Source: Tricholoma matsutake (lineage: Eukaryota > Basidiomycota > Agaricomycetes > Agaricales > Tricholomataceae). Taken from it: a stretch of DNA of 64,000 nucleotides. The translations under genes were made by a program, and so were the position numbers. The stretch is taken from assembly GCA_026075535.2 (NCBI GenBank), contig AP026542.1:12772001-12836000 (forward strand), written 5' to 3'. The notes under the pieces are model-generated. The model was not told the origin of the DNA. It was given only the letters and a program-made list of their open reading frames with translations, and ran no database searches. This document shows, in pieces, positions 10,276 to 20,857 of this stretch; the first letter of the stretch is position 1; each line of letters begins with the position of its first letter.

Positions 10276-10572
10276 ATTATCCTATTGATGCAGTAGCTTC
10301 CTATTATGTGACTATGCCCAATGCAGCCTTCCCAAATCACACACTACACTTGATGCGGCCTTTTACTTACATGGTCAATGTTTTTCTTATATATTACTTA
10401 TTTTTTATTCCTTAACCTTTGTTCCTACTTCCATGCAACAAAGATAATTTGATCCTGTCTTTTAGTAAACCTAAGTCTAGTGTAGGCTGCCCCTTCCACT
10501 GATGACCCAAATAAGTACTTGAAGATCAACAGATATATCCATTATTATTTTTGATATCCAAGCCCTTTTGAT

Positions 10573-11790
10573 TTGATAAAAAAGCCTGCCAATGCCCCTT
10601 CCTCTTCCACTCCTGATGGCTCTGCCATTCAGGTTAATTTTGCAGTTTCACCTTCCTCTTCTGTGCCTTCAGGTTCCCAATCAACCCCGTCAACTTTCCA
10701 ATCTGCAGCTCCAATTGGCAAGGCCTACAACAGCTCTCAGAGTCAAAGTGCTCGTGGCAAACCATGTAGGTGTTTATTGTAGGATGAATGCATAACATAA
10801 TTGATGATGTCATGCTTACAGATGCTTGAAGAGATGCCAAGTCGTCCACAGGATGCAATAAGTACTTGGAGCCCTCCAGTCCATTAGTTCCTCCTGCCCT
10901 ACCTGTGTGGTGAGATGCACTCATGCAGGTAGACACCTGAGAAGAGAATCGGTTGGACCATGTGTCATCATTGCAAATTTGCATTCCCTGATCCTGGCCT
11001 CTTTCCCAGCATCCAAACGGTTGAGAAGTGGGCAAGGTTCTTGTGTAACTGGCTCTGCAATTGGGCTGCATTGATCTTTCATTTCTTGTCATCGTCATCT
11101 TCTGCTAGGCCTATGTCCAACCAATGCTGGAGTAGTTTGCTCAATTATGGTGGCACCATCAAGGACATGTCAGCAAATGGCTTGACAAAGTCCTCACAGC
11201 TATGGCTTTAAATGCAGGAACTGCTGGGCAACTGCTTGGATGAAGCAGGTGTTGCCTTGAACATGTCTTCTAACTCAGTTGTGTTCTGGCGTGAGGCTCA
11301 ACTTTCTGTGGGGGCTTTGCCTGACCTTCATGTCACCCAGGAGATTCTTTGGGAGCTTTACGAGCTTAATTTTTGGTTTGGGTTAGTGGCCTTGGATCAG
11401 TGGGCATGGTTGGCATCTGTAGAAGAGTTGGCAGCACAGGAGTCCTCTTGCCAACTGATGTTGATGGCTTGCTTCCCTAGCAAATCTCTTCTTGTGGCTG
11501 ATGTCTCATCCACTAATCAAGGCTTTGCATCTCCCACATTGAAGGGCCATGCTCAGTATCTTCTTGCAATGAAGAGGCTAATGAAAGGATGGGGAGGGAA
11601 TGTACTGGAGGTGATTTGTTGCCTACCTAAGAATCCGGTCAAAGGTTATTCATTGCAGGAGTTGGCAGAACTAGAACAAGCTATTGCAATTTTTTACACA
11701 CAGTCATTTTTCAATCACTTTGGATGTGCTGCAATTCTTCCTCATACTTTGGACCCTGTCTTGGTTTCAATGTTGGTGCCAGCCTCCTGA
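10573..11790 (+). pseudogene. Basidiomycete-specific hypothetical gene, 3' part
   Basis: A Ser/Pro-rich segment (10573-10768) is followed by an intron-like stretch (donor GTAGGT about 10768, acceptor CTTACAG about 10821). Then comes a long frame (10960-11790) with FAFPDPGLFPS, SSSSSARPMSNQCWSSLLNY, LWELYELNFWFGLVALDQ and FYTQSFFNHFGCAAILP. I recognise these as the C-terminal half of the family whose middle part lies at 777-1106. An in-frame TAA at 11209-11211 and stops around 10830-10920 disable it. Function unknown. The open frame from 11212 is only the piece after that stop, not a separate gene. Confidence 0.65.
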
Positions 11791-12459
11791 TCAATTATTT
11801 GTTCTTGTGCTATGACAATTGTTTTCCATTGCTATTATCTTGCTTTGTTGCTTTTCATTTTGCTTTCCTAGATACTGTTGTTTTCCATTTTGTTATCTTG
11901 TACCTTTCTATTTCATTGACAGACTGTGTAGGTAAAAACAAAAGTTTTGCTTAATTTCACTGTCATAAGAAGTCTATATAAAAGGTGGTGTTTGCCATGT
12001 TGAATGTGGCAAACCCTGCATAAATAGATAAAAATAGGCTCAACCTGGGCAAATGCCACAAAAATAAATAAATATAGCATGGTAAACTCACTCCCAACAC
12101 CTGGATTGGCAATCACTGCAAATATAGATCTTGCAGGCTTCAACCAACATAACCTTGTTCTCAATACTTACACTCATGTTACCATTAGCACTTATGCAGC
12201 TTAGAGATTTTCAGGGGTACACCCCCCAGGTATACCCCTGCTATTCCCTGCTTATCCTCATGCTACCATTAGTGCCCATGCTACCATCAGTGCTCATGCT
12301 ACCATCAGTGCCTATTGTAGAGAATTGATCCTAGAGTAAACAAGGTTATACTCAGTCCTTGTACAAATGACTCTATTAGTTATATGGTACCTAGAGTAAA
12401 CAAGGTTATACTAAAGAATCTTCATAATATGATGTCTGGGATCATGCTCACCTCAGTCC
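11791..12459 (+). repeat. Intergenic, with a 24-bp-type minisatellite at 12160-12312
   Basis: No gene. Near 12.2-12.3 kb units of the type CATGCTACCATYAGTGCYYA repeat four to five times. The same unit forms the palindromic array at 15.09-15.26 kb. GAGTAAACAAGGTTATACT occurs twice (about 12333 and 12394). Confidence 0.6.
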
Positions 12460-12700
12460 TAGGGCATGGCATGGATATGGGTAACACCATGTGTTTCTGG
12501 TCACGGGTATGCACAGGTACAGGTACGGGTATGGGATTGCCATACCCGGGCAACACCGTACCCTTTTCCACGGTGTTATGGGTATGTGTGGGTATGCCAG
12601 TACCCGGATTTTGGTCAGGTGAGTAATCATCTGAACTTGTTGAATACTCACGACACATCTGATTCTAAACCATATGATGATCCAACCACCACCATTGCAT

Positions 12701-12971
12701 GGCCCAAATGACGTGAATCGTTGTTTGGGCCTATAGTAAGTTTTTTTGTGTTTCATTTCTTGTTTTTTGTAAACTAATTGATTATGTTTCTTCTTTTTCA
12801 GGTTCTAAACTACTGATAATGACGGATGACGACAGCTAAGAACACACACCCAACAGTGCCATGTCACCCGGGCCCAAATGACGTGATTGTGTCGTTTGGG
12901 CCCATGGTAAGTTATTTTTTCATTCGTTTCTTTTTTTGTAAACTAACTATTTTGTTTCTTTCATTTCCTAG
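12701..12971 (+). repeat. Two hairpin plus intron-like units
   Basis: Hairpin 1 (12702-12731) precedes GTAAGT at 12736 and ends TTTTTCAG at 12801. Hairpin 2 (12869-12902, GGGCCCAAATGACG...CGTTTGGGCCC) precedes GTAAGT at 12907, with CTAAC and TTTCCTAG ending 12971. Lengths of 66 and 65 bp, polypyrimidine tract and branch site all match basidiomycete introns. Confidence 0.72.
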
Positions 12972-13185
12972 ATTGGAATTCCCTAGGAATGAGGAGCTCA
13001 CACGGAACGACCCCATGCCAACACCGCCATGTCACGATGGCACACCACCCACCCCAGCCTCATGAGCAACTGCTCATGGGGTGGATAGTGGGTGGAATGA
13101 CGACGATGACCAGGAGGAGGACCCGAGGACCCAACTGCCACCATGAGCAACTGCTTGTGGTGTGGAAATGGGGATCGACGACTAC

Positions 13186-13470
13186 AGGCAGCACCCCCCC
13201 CTCTCTCACTGCAAATGCAAGTGGGGGGGTTACTCATTCTGTTCTCGGTGACTACAGGCACCACCCCCCTCCCTCACTCCAAATGTGAGAGGGGGGGTTT
13301 TTTGTTTTGTTTTCATTGACTACAGGCACCACCACCCCCTCCCTCACTCAAAATGTGGAGGGGGGGATTTTCTATATTAATTTAATGTAATTTATTTATT
13401 AGAATAGGTCCACCACCCCCTGCCTCACTCCAAACATGAGCAAGGGGGTTTCTATTAACTTAGTTTAGTG
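13186..13470 (+). repeat. Four tandem C-rich/G-rich hairpins
   Basis: Units of about 65-85 bp, each of the form CCCCCTCCCTCACTC-N-ATGTGAGAGGGGGG followed by a T-rich stretch and GACTACAGGCACCAC. The stems are compensatory in places. Same motif at 5480-5520. Confidence 0.7.
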
Positions 13471-13644
13471 TAATAAGTTATTAAAATATGTATTCTTCTC
13501 AAAACCCACGAATAACCATGGGTAACCTGTGGAAACCCATGGTAACACTGTACCCATACCTGTGCGGGTACAGTGTTCATGAGTATGGGTAAGGGTATGA
13601 GGAAATATACCTGAGGGTTACCCATGCCATGCCCTACTCAGTCC

Positions 13645-14600
13645 ATGTACAAATGACCGAGGTGGCAGATCGTCTATCTACCCATATATATATGTTCTCA
13701 ATTGTCTTCCCGGTAATAGGTCCCCAGTGCAGTTTGAGCACCGATATATTGGTTTTCGCACTTTCAATTGACTTTGAATGCTTCATACAGCTCAGAATAT
13801 ACACTTGGAACATCATCAGATGAGTTTTGAACCAGTTTCGAGCAATATCACACCGATTTCTAGCCATGAACAAAGTCCAAAGAATCTTCAAAAAAACCTC
13901 AAACCTTGAAAAACATCTTTGGACACAGTATTTCCTATTTGAATGATCTTCGGATGCATGCTGGACACATGGGACACTATCTTGAGTATATTGAACACAT
14001 TTTGACTGCATGTGCACACATACAATCTGCTCAAACCAGTTTCCGATGTTTTATGCAATTTATAACAAGGACAGTCCACTTTTAGCTATTCTTTCTTATT
14101 ATTTCTTCATCATATGTTATATTCACCCTTTCTAGTCTTGCTTTATTGTTCTGATATACTTCTATTGTCTTTTGCCTCGAGTTTTCCACATGTTTGCCTC
14201 ATGTTCTCTAGCCTTTTTAGGTAGTTTCTTTATTTTACATACAAAGATGTACTAGATACAAAGAAAAACAAGAAAGTCGTCATCTTCCTGCCAGATCGCA
14301 GTGATTTGAGAGAACAGTTTAGTCTTATTCAGTCCGAAGTCTTGTGTTTTACACTAAACTTCTTCAAAAATCTTTGAAAATCCTCGGATTACACTATTTT
14401 CACTCTTGTTTCCCTCGATTCACCTTTGCTTTGCTTCTACTACTTGTCTAGTCCCCTGATCTTGCATCTGAACATATTTGTGCACTCCAAATTCCATGAA
14501 ACACATTCTTTCAGCTTCAAATTGCCTTGACAAGCAGTCCTTTTATGACTATTTGATGGTTGGTCTGACAGGTGACATCTAGAGGGCCTCGCATCCTTCC
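13645..14600. other. No recognisable gene
   Basis: A 127-codon minus-strand open frame (13634-14017) has no recognisable motif and overlaps the hAT-2 target site, so I do not call it. The rest is AT-rich with nothing identified. Confidence 0.5.
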
Positions 14601-14630
14601 TCTAACTTGTGTTATACCATCTGAAGCCAT

Positions 14631-15085
14631 TTAGTAGGTTTTGTTTGGGTTTCCGGGTTGAGTATCATCACTGGCCATGCCCCCACCTGACTTGATGAAG
14701 AATTTGATGGTGTGGCCAGTTTTCTTGCAAACTGGGTTGCTGCAGATTAGAGAGTTGGAGGTTTTCTGGGGCTTAGTGTGGGCAGCAAGTGCAATGTATG
14801 ACTTGTTTTCAGTGCATTGGTCATTTTCAAGCAGGGTTTGTTTGTTCTCCAAGAAATGGTGAATGTTGTTGGAAGTGTACAGGGACTTGTGGGTGGAATT
14901 CGGGATGTTGCATGATATGATGCAGCAGGCATGGGGGAAATTGTCACTGAATGAGTTCAGGAGGGCTATGGAGCAGAAAAGGTCAGCTTTGATGTCTCCC
15001 ATGGCGAACGCACACTCAATCAAGGTGCAAATCTGATCTGCAGTCTTGGGAAGCAGAATGTCATTTGAACACTCAATGGAAAGGG
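14631..15085 (-). pseudogene. Ty1/Copia gag fragment
   Basis: The minus frame gives ADLFCSIALLNSFSDNFPHA, SYIALAAHTK and CSNPVCKKTGHTIKFFIKSG: the C-terminal part of a Copia Gag with a decayed CCHC zinc knuckle (final Cys replaced by Phe). The upstream frame DILLPKTADQICTLIECA extends it to about 15085. No LTRs or pol are attached, and it differs from the Copia element at 19.9-37.0 kb. It is an orphan remnant. Confidence 0.7.
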
Positions 15086-15262
15086 CTTGTTGTTGCTATC
15101 ATTAGCACTTATGCTCATACTACCATTAGTGCTTATGCTTGTGCTACCATTAGTGCTTATGCTCATGCTACCATTAGCACTTAAATGATAGCATGAGCAC
15201 TAGCATAAGTGCTAATGGTAGCATGAGCATAAGTGCTAGTGGTAGCACTAGCATAAGCACTT
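15086..15262. repeat. Palindromic minisatellite array
   Basis: Four plus-oriented units like CATGCTACCATTAGYGCTTA are followed, from about 15184, by three units of the exact reverse orientation, making a head-to-head palindrome about 170 bp long centred near 15183. Confidence 0.8.
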
Positions 15263-16190
15263 TTGAATGTGTTCACTATGTGTCCACCTCTCACACATGA
15301 AATCCATAACCAATTACATAATAAATAACATCATGTTTAGAACATAATGTGTTATTTCATGATACCAGGCAGCAAACTGAAAGGCACAGTGTAAAATCAT
15401 GAGTTACATCATTCAAAATGAGATTATCATGTAACATCCCTTGTCTGCCAGTAACATAACAACATCATTTACCATGTGCCCAAGGGTGGCATTCTGGACA
15501 CATTGTAAAAAAATTGCAAAAGAAATTATAAATTAGTTTTCCATTTACACTCACCTCCCACACTGATTTGAAGGTAAACACAGACAATATGTTCTTATCT
15601 ATGTATGCACCCATGTGCCCCAGTATCACATAGTAGCTTTCATTTTAAATGTAGTTTACTGTGTTTCCAGCAAACACATTTTGATGACATTGTGATTACA
15701 TAATGAATATAATGAGCCACTCAATTCTTTGTGGATCCAGAATGAGTGCTCTGTGGTTCTATATGGATCAGAGTAATCCCATTATATATGTGGCCAGAAT
15801 GTGACTGCTAGATACACTGAGATCACATTTTGAGACCATAATAAATGGTTACTTTCTATGGTTCTGTTAAGGATGTGAGACAATAAATACTATATTAGAT
15901 CACACTGTGATTACAATGTTTCCACTGGGCACATGGTGTATTTCCCCCAGTGGTAGCTGGGGTGGTCATTTATGTTGACGCAGACAGGTGGTGGTTGAGG
16001 TGGCCATTTACGTTGAGGTGGACAGGTGGACATCATGGATGTGGTGGTGAGAGGGAGGGAGGTGATGGCTGTGGTTGTCATTGTGGTCATTGTGTAGGTT
16101 TCACTGATGATCATTTGATTGCTTACCTTAGTGACACATCAGAAGACTGGTTGTGGTTGGTCTTTCAATGGTCTATTAATATTTCTGATT
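15263..16190. other. No recognisable gene
   Basis: AT-rich to 15.9 kb. A GGTGG-rich stretch (15950-16090) gives accidental Gly/Trp/His-rich frames. Nothing supported. Confidence 0.5.
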
Positions 16191-16555
16191 GCAACAGACT
16201 GGCCACTGGGCACTGCCAAGACTGTGGGCAACCACAACCAAAAGTCTGGTTGCCATCAGTCTGGTTTGGTTGTCATATCTTTCTCAGTTCTCAACCATTT
16301 TTAATGAACCAGGGAGCGAAATTGAATCAAATATGTGTGGAAACAGGGGGGGTGTAGTTCATGTGACCTATTAGCTGGTCTCAACTGGTTTAATCAGTTT
16401 TTGTGCAGTTAACAATAATTTTGAGATCTGAAAGACCATAACCGTAACTGCCTGTAACTGGATGTTAACCATAACTGATGGTCCAGTTAACATCGGTTAG
16501 GTTCAGTTCAGTTTCCAGTCTTTTTTGGTCCATAGGACTGGACCTTAAGACACTA
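16190..16555. mobile_element. Truncated copy related to hAT-like element 1
   Basis: 16270-16350 matches 9995-10070 of element 1 (both contain CAGGGAGCGAAATTGAA). The right end GGACTGGACCTTAAGACACTA (16535-16555) is the family terminus. No left terminus or matching 8-bp flank was found (right flank GCTGCAAT), so the copy is truncated or too diverged. Confidence 0.6.
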
Positions 16556-16562
16556 GCTGCAA

Positions 16563-17419
16563 TGAATGTGAATGTCAGGAAAGCAGTCAGGTTACACTGG
16601 CTTCATGAGCTTACCCTGCTCAAGGAGCTTCATTCCAAACTGCAGACTTTCTCATTGGCAACAGCACCAGCAACGGCATCAAAAAAAATCCTCAACATGC
16701 TGGGGGACCATCAAAGCAATCGGCCATAACAAGACAATTGGCACTGGTGTCAGCACATGCACAGGCAGAACTCAAGCACCTGAAGTGTCTTCCCCCTACC
16801 TCCCACAAGTGGACCTGGGGTGTTGACATCACAGAGAGTGATGTTTTGGCAACTAATGAGCAAACATCATTCTGGATATGCTCGGTCTCTGCCTGATGGT
16901 GTATACAATAAGGAGTGGTCAATCACAGCCAGTTTCTCAACAGCGGTCTCCAGTGCCTACAGTCCACCACCCACAGTAACTGGTATTGATGCTGGCCTTT
17001 ATTTTTCAGATGCTGGATCTGACCATTGGTAACATTCTGACACCTGGTCTGATGCCAATGCCAATGTTTTCCCTGCTGCTGCCAATGCTGATGACAAGGC
17101 TGAAGAAGACATTTCCGATGCCAAGGCCAATGATGATGCTGATGTTGATGTGCACATTATGCTCAGCCAGCCCACCGCCTCTTATGCCACTATGTTATGG
17201 GAAGCCAAAGGTGATGCATCAGATGACACTGATCAGCCTACCACATTTCAGGCAGCCATGGCTTGGCAGGGCAATGATTCATCATCATCATCTTCCCATA
17301 TGGGTTCCCCAACTGGCTTTGATGCCACTGCCTTTTACCTTGCTGATTCTTTTTCTACCCCTTCATCTCCCCCCACAACTCCCATTTTGACTGCTTTCCC
17401 CACCACATCTGATCACATA
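16563..17419 (+). pseudogene. Unrecognised hypothetical gene remnant
   Basis: Codon-like reading MNVNVRKAVRLHWLHELTLL at 16563, then after a stop SADSD-type low-complexity acidic sequence (DADVDVHIML, SSSSSSHMGSPTGFDATAFY) to 17419, where a splice-donor-like GTAAGC begins. I do not recognise the family. The possible downstream exon (ETNSASSNADSDEDSS) is at 39353-39511 behind a TTTTCCTC...TGTCAG acceptor, beyond the nested block. At least two stops interrupt it. Confidence 0.4.
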
Positions 17420-18835
17420 GGTAAGCTACAGTGTATCAAATGATATGGTCTATCAAACACATACAATGTATCGAATGATATGGGTTCGATGGATGCTGTC
17501 GAACACTCCATATGTATATAGATACATACTGTAGTATCAAATAAATTTGCTATTACAATCCTTGCTGTCTTACAGCACTACAGATGTGTTATGAATGTAA
17601 TATATAGGTCAGTGACCTATGCGAACTTCAACTTGGACACAATTAGCACCGGCAATGGCAACAGCATGGGGCATTACCATTGGGCGTCACCAGTGGGAAT
17701 CAGGATGGGGAGTCAGCATTCATTTGTTAGACCTATGTAGTATGCAGACCTACAAAATAAAATTGGTGCTGAATGCTGCTTGGCAACCTGGTGGCCATGC
17801 TGATGCTGATGCCAATGCCACCTAAAAAAAATGCCTGATGCTGATGCCTTGTGTATGCAATAATTAATTTGTGCAATGTTATGCAGACCTACAAAATGAG
17901 GGTGGTGCTGAGTGGTGCTCAGCCAGTGGCTGTGGCCTATGCCAATGCCAATGCCACTGAAACAAAAAGCCTGATGCTACCAATGGTGATGCCCCATGCC
18001 ATTGCCACTGTCATTGCCATTGCCGTTGCCATTGCTGTTGTGGCTGTGCTGATGCCAATGCCACCGAAAAAAAATTCCCGATGCCATACAGTGACATGTA
18101 TGATAAATGCAGTAAATGCCCTGTTTATGGGATAATTAATTAGAAGAGTTCCAAAATGGGGTTGGTGCCGAGTGGTGCTCTGGTGGCTGTGGCCAATGCC
18201 AATGCCACTGAAAAAAAAACCTGATGCCAAAGGTTGTACAGCATCATGTATGATAAACTCAGTAAAGGCATCTTTAAGTGATAATTAATTTGTTGTACTA
18301 TGCAAACCTACAAAATGAGGTTGGTGCCAAGTGCTGCTCAGCAACCCCATGGCAGTGGCCAATGCCAATGCCAATGCCACCTAAAAAAAATGCCTGATGC
18401 CATATGGTGACATGTATGATAAACTCAGTAAATGCCCTGTTTATGTGATAATCAATTTGTTGTAGTATGAAGACTTACAAAATGAGGTTGGTGCCGAGTG
18501 CTGCTCAGCAACATGGTGGAGGTGCTGATGTCAATGCCACTGCCACCTAGAAAAATTCCTGATACCCATGCCTTGTTTATGCAATAATTAATGTGTTCAA
18601 TATAGTATGCAGACCTACAAAATGAGCTTGGTGCTGAGTGGTGTTCAGCACCGTGGCCAATGCTGATGCCGATGCCACTGAAAAAGAAATCCCAATGCCA
18701 TTCAGTGAGATGTCTGATAAACTCAGTAAATGCCCCATTTATGCAATAAGTAATTTGTTGTAGTATGCAGACCTACAAAATGAGGTTGGTGCCAAGTGGT
18801 GCTCAGCACCCTGGTGGCTGTGGCCAACAAATATT
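17420..18835 (+). repeat. Array A: ~165-bp tandem repeats plus terminal block
   Basis: A terminal block (17420-17740) with GTATCAAATGATATGG is followed by about seven units containing GCAGACCTACAAAATGAG (17744, 17884, 18146, 18302, 18470, 18610, 18767) and GCCAATGCCAATGCCACC then an A-run. Units vary from 140 to 260 bp. The whole block recurs inverted at 37880-39330, so the pair may be the long inverted ends of one element. Confidence 0.78.
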
Positions 18836-18839
18836 CCAA

Positions 18840-19093
18840 TTGTTGCAATAACAGGAAAGGCATGGCTATCATAGATGACACAGAGGCAACCATGACATAG
18901 AGAGCAGGCAGCATCATGGAAGGGAACTGTGCACAGAAGTGCAGCCAAAAAGGAAGAGTGTGTCCAAGATGCACAGATCTGGATGGAAGCAGAGTCAAAA
19001 GTGGAAGTGCATGGACAGAGGTTGAGGGTCAGATAAGCAGACAACAATGCACAAGAGGCAGACCAAGATGAGAGAAGAACATCAGGTAGTGGT
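18840..19093 (+). pseudogene. Coding remnant split by hAT-like element 3A, left half
   Basis: The frame ending at the insertion reads DKQTTMHKRQ then TKMREEHQVVV. Across the insertion, with one target-duplication copy removed, it continues at 37797 as WDALSRARVCFTYLQ and MEGYMTANGIE (to about 37880). The joined phase supports a real former gene between the inverted arrays. I do not recognise the family. A TGA near 19025 breaks it. Confidence 0.5.
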
Positions 19094-19559
19094 TAGTGTT
19101 TGAGGGTCCAGTCCATAAGACCGGAAGAAGACCAAACCCTTAACTGAACTTAACCACAAGAGACCAAATTGTCGGTCTCGGTCCATCCAAAATGGCCTGC
19201 AGTCCAGTTAGCGGTTGATACTTATTTAAAAGTCACAAAAACCGATCAAAGACCAGTCTCAACTGGTCTTTTCATACCCACAAATAACTACGTATTCATG
19301 TACCTAATTACTAAAGTTACTTATACATAAACCGACGAGAGGGGGGATGCCCCAAGAATAAGTGGAGAGGTCTGGGTTTATGTATCTTTGAAGTCATTGT
19401 ACATGTTTGTCTTAGCTGTATGTGTTTGTTTACAGTAAACAAACATGCATCAATGTGTTTGTCTTTAATTACAAACATTCATGTGTGATGGACATCCTGT
19501 GCCACGTCACCACCTGGTCCGCAACCACAACCACCCAAACCAACAAATGCAAAGTGGGG

Positions 19560-19870
19560 GCCCAAACAATGACCTAGCATCATTTGGGCCCCCTATGGTA
19601 TTTTTTTTATGTTTTATTTCTTCTTTCTTTTACTAACTACATGTTTTTTCTTTGTTTTTAGTTGCATTTTGATCATGAGCTCCCATACCAAATGACACAC
19701 CCAAGCCTTGCATTACTGCTGTGAGCCTCTGCTCGCAGGGTGGCAATGGGCCTGTTTCTGGATGACAATGATGATGACGGCGGCCAATGCCAGCCCCCTA
19801 CGCTGTCGCTGCGAGCCTCTGCTTGCAGGATGGCAATGGGCCCTTTGCTGGACAACAACCTAGGCCACCT
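19560..19870 (+). repeat. Hairpin/intron-like cassette with two GCGAGC palindromes
   Basis: A hairpin GGGCCCAAACAATGACC...CATTTGGGCCC (19558-19595) precedes GGTATTTTTTT, TACTAACTAC and TTTGTTTTTAG (to 19660). Two palindromes TGTGAGCCTCTGCTCGCAGG and TGCGAGCCTCTGCTTGCAGG follow at about 19720 and 19808. Confidence 0.7.
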
Positions 19871-19872
19871 AC

Positions 19873-19968
19873 TCTAAAATGAGGGCAGTGGAACTGGAAC
19901 ACAGGAGTGGACTAATAGAGAAAAACCTCAGTGATAGAATAGCACTGTATTGAGTAGTATATACCTAA
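19873..19968 (-). repeat. Copia 3' LTR, distal fragment
   Basis: Matches 36790-36886 of the other LTR (CTCAGTGATAGAATAGCACT). Separated from the rest of the LTR (32186-32348) by Gypsy-2. Confidence 0.9.
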
Positions 19969-20371
19969 TTGTTAGGAAACCACCCCATTACCTAATAAAC
20001 TTTCATTTTTATTTTATTATGTCGAATTACGCTACATGACGCCAAATGACACTACATTTTGATAGCGTGAGAATTTTATTTCGCACGCATCAAAATGTAT
20101 GTGCATGTACGAGTGTGTTGGTAACAACAATGTACAATATATGTAACATAGTATATAAACCCTAAATATATGCCTAGGGGACCCCAGTTGTGTTCTCTTA
20201 GGTATTCCACCTACGTTTTCGGTGTGAAAGGCCTATCTCAACAAACTCACCTATTAATAACCCCTCGCATCAAAACCATCAATTCCCCCATCACGAGCAT
20301 GGATCCCGCCCCCTTCTTGTAGAGAGAACCCACACAGTCTTAGCTAGCAGATAGTGGGTGTCACCCTAACA
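19969..20371 (+). repeat. Gypsy-2 5' LTR
   Basis: 403 bp, TGTTAGG...CCTAACA. It differs from the 3' LTR by about a dozen substitutions, nearly all at CpG versus TpG/CpA positions. Confidence 0.95.
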
Positions 20372-20857
20372 GAAGAACACAACTTCCCATATCAGTGCGC
20401 CTTCTCTTACTTGCGCATATGTCATTGTTTCACCGCGCCACATCCGATTACTCATCCTTTCGGCGTGAGCTGGAAGTACTTGTATATAAGTAATCTACCT
20501 TTTCTTTTGTAAGCTGATGCCAGGCCTCGCCTTACATTGCGACTGCCAGTGATCAAGAGGCAGCGCTCATCATTAGGACAGCTGCAACCAGACAACCGAT
20601 CGGATCTGGTTTAGTTACGATTTACATCACTCTATTCGGATGACTATTTTAGTTACAGGCCGAATTCAGTGATATCTCCGAGATCAGGCACTGTTGGAAG
20701 GGTTATTGATCCGAAGTGTCAAAATAGGCGCCCGACGAACGATGAACCATTGACAAACCTCGACAAACCTTATCACGTGACCCGTAAACGTTTGGAGAGG
20801 TCTCGAAGAAAAATTTTGAATTTGTCGAAGAAGTAATTCATCACAGATTCTACAATT

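Larger units (their letters stand above)
12460..13636. mobile_element. hAT-like non-autonomous element 2
   Basis: A perfect 8-bp duplication CTCAGTCC lies at 12452-12459 and 13637-13644. The first 15 bases of both ends are identical in inverted orientation (TAGGGCATGGCATGG). Subterminal regions are rich in GGGTATGGGTA-type repeats. The core holds two hairpin/intron-like units (introns 12736-12801 and 12907-12971), GCGAGC-type palindromes at 13060 and 13145, and four C-rich/G-rich hairpins at 13190-13460. No transposase. Confidence 0.87.

Noticed and set aside
13634..14017. Minus-strand 127-codon gene
   Set aside because: No recognisable motif, overlaps the target duplication of hAT-like element 2, and the composition is not coding-like.
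17420..18835. CRISPR-like array of repeats and spacers
   Set aside because: Units are ~165 bp, diverged, without constant short repeats and unique spacers, in a eukaryotic genome with introns; they are satellite or element ends.
20372..20857. Primer-binding site for Gypsy-2
   Set aside because: The bases after the 5' LTR do not resemble a complement of any tRNA 3' end I can recall; a search against host tRNAs would be needed.
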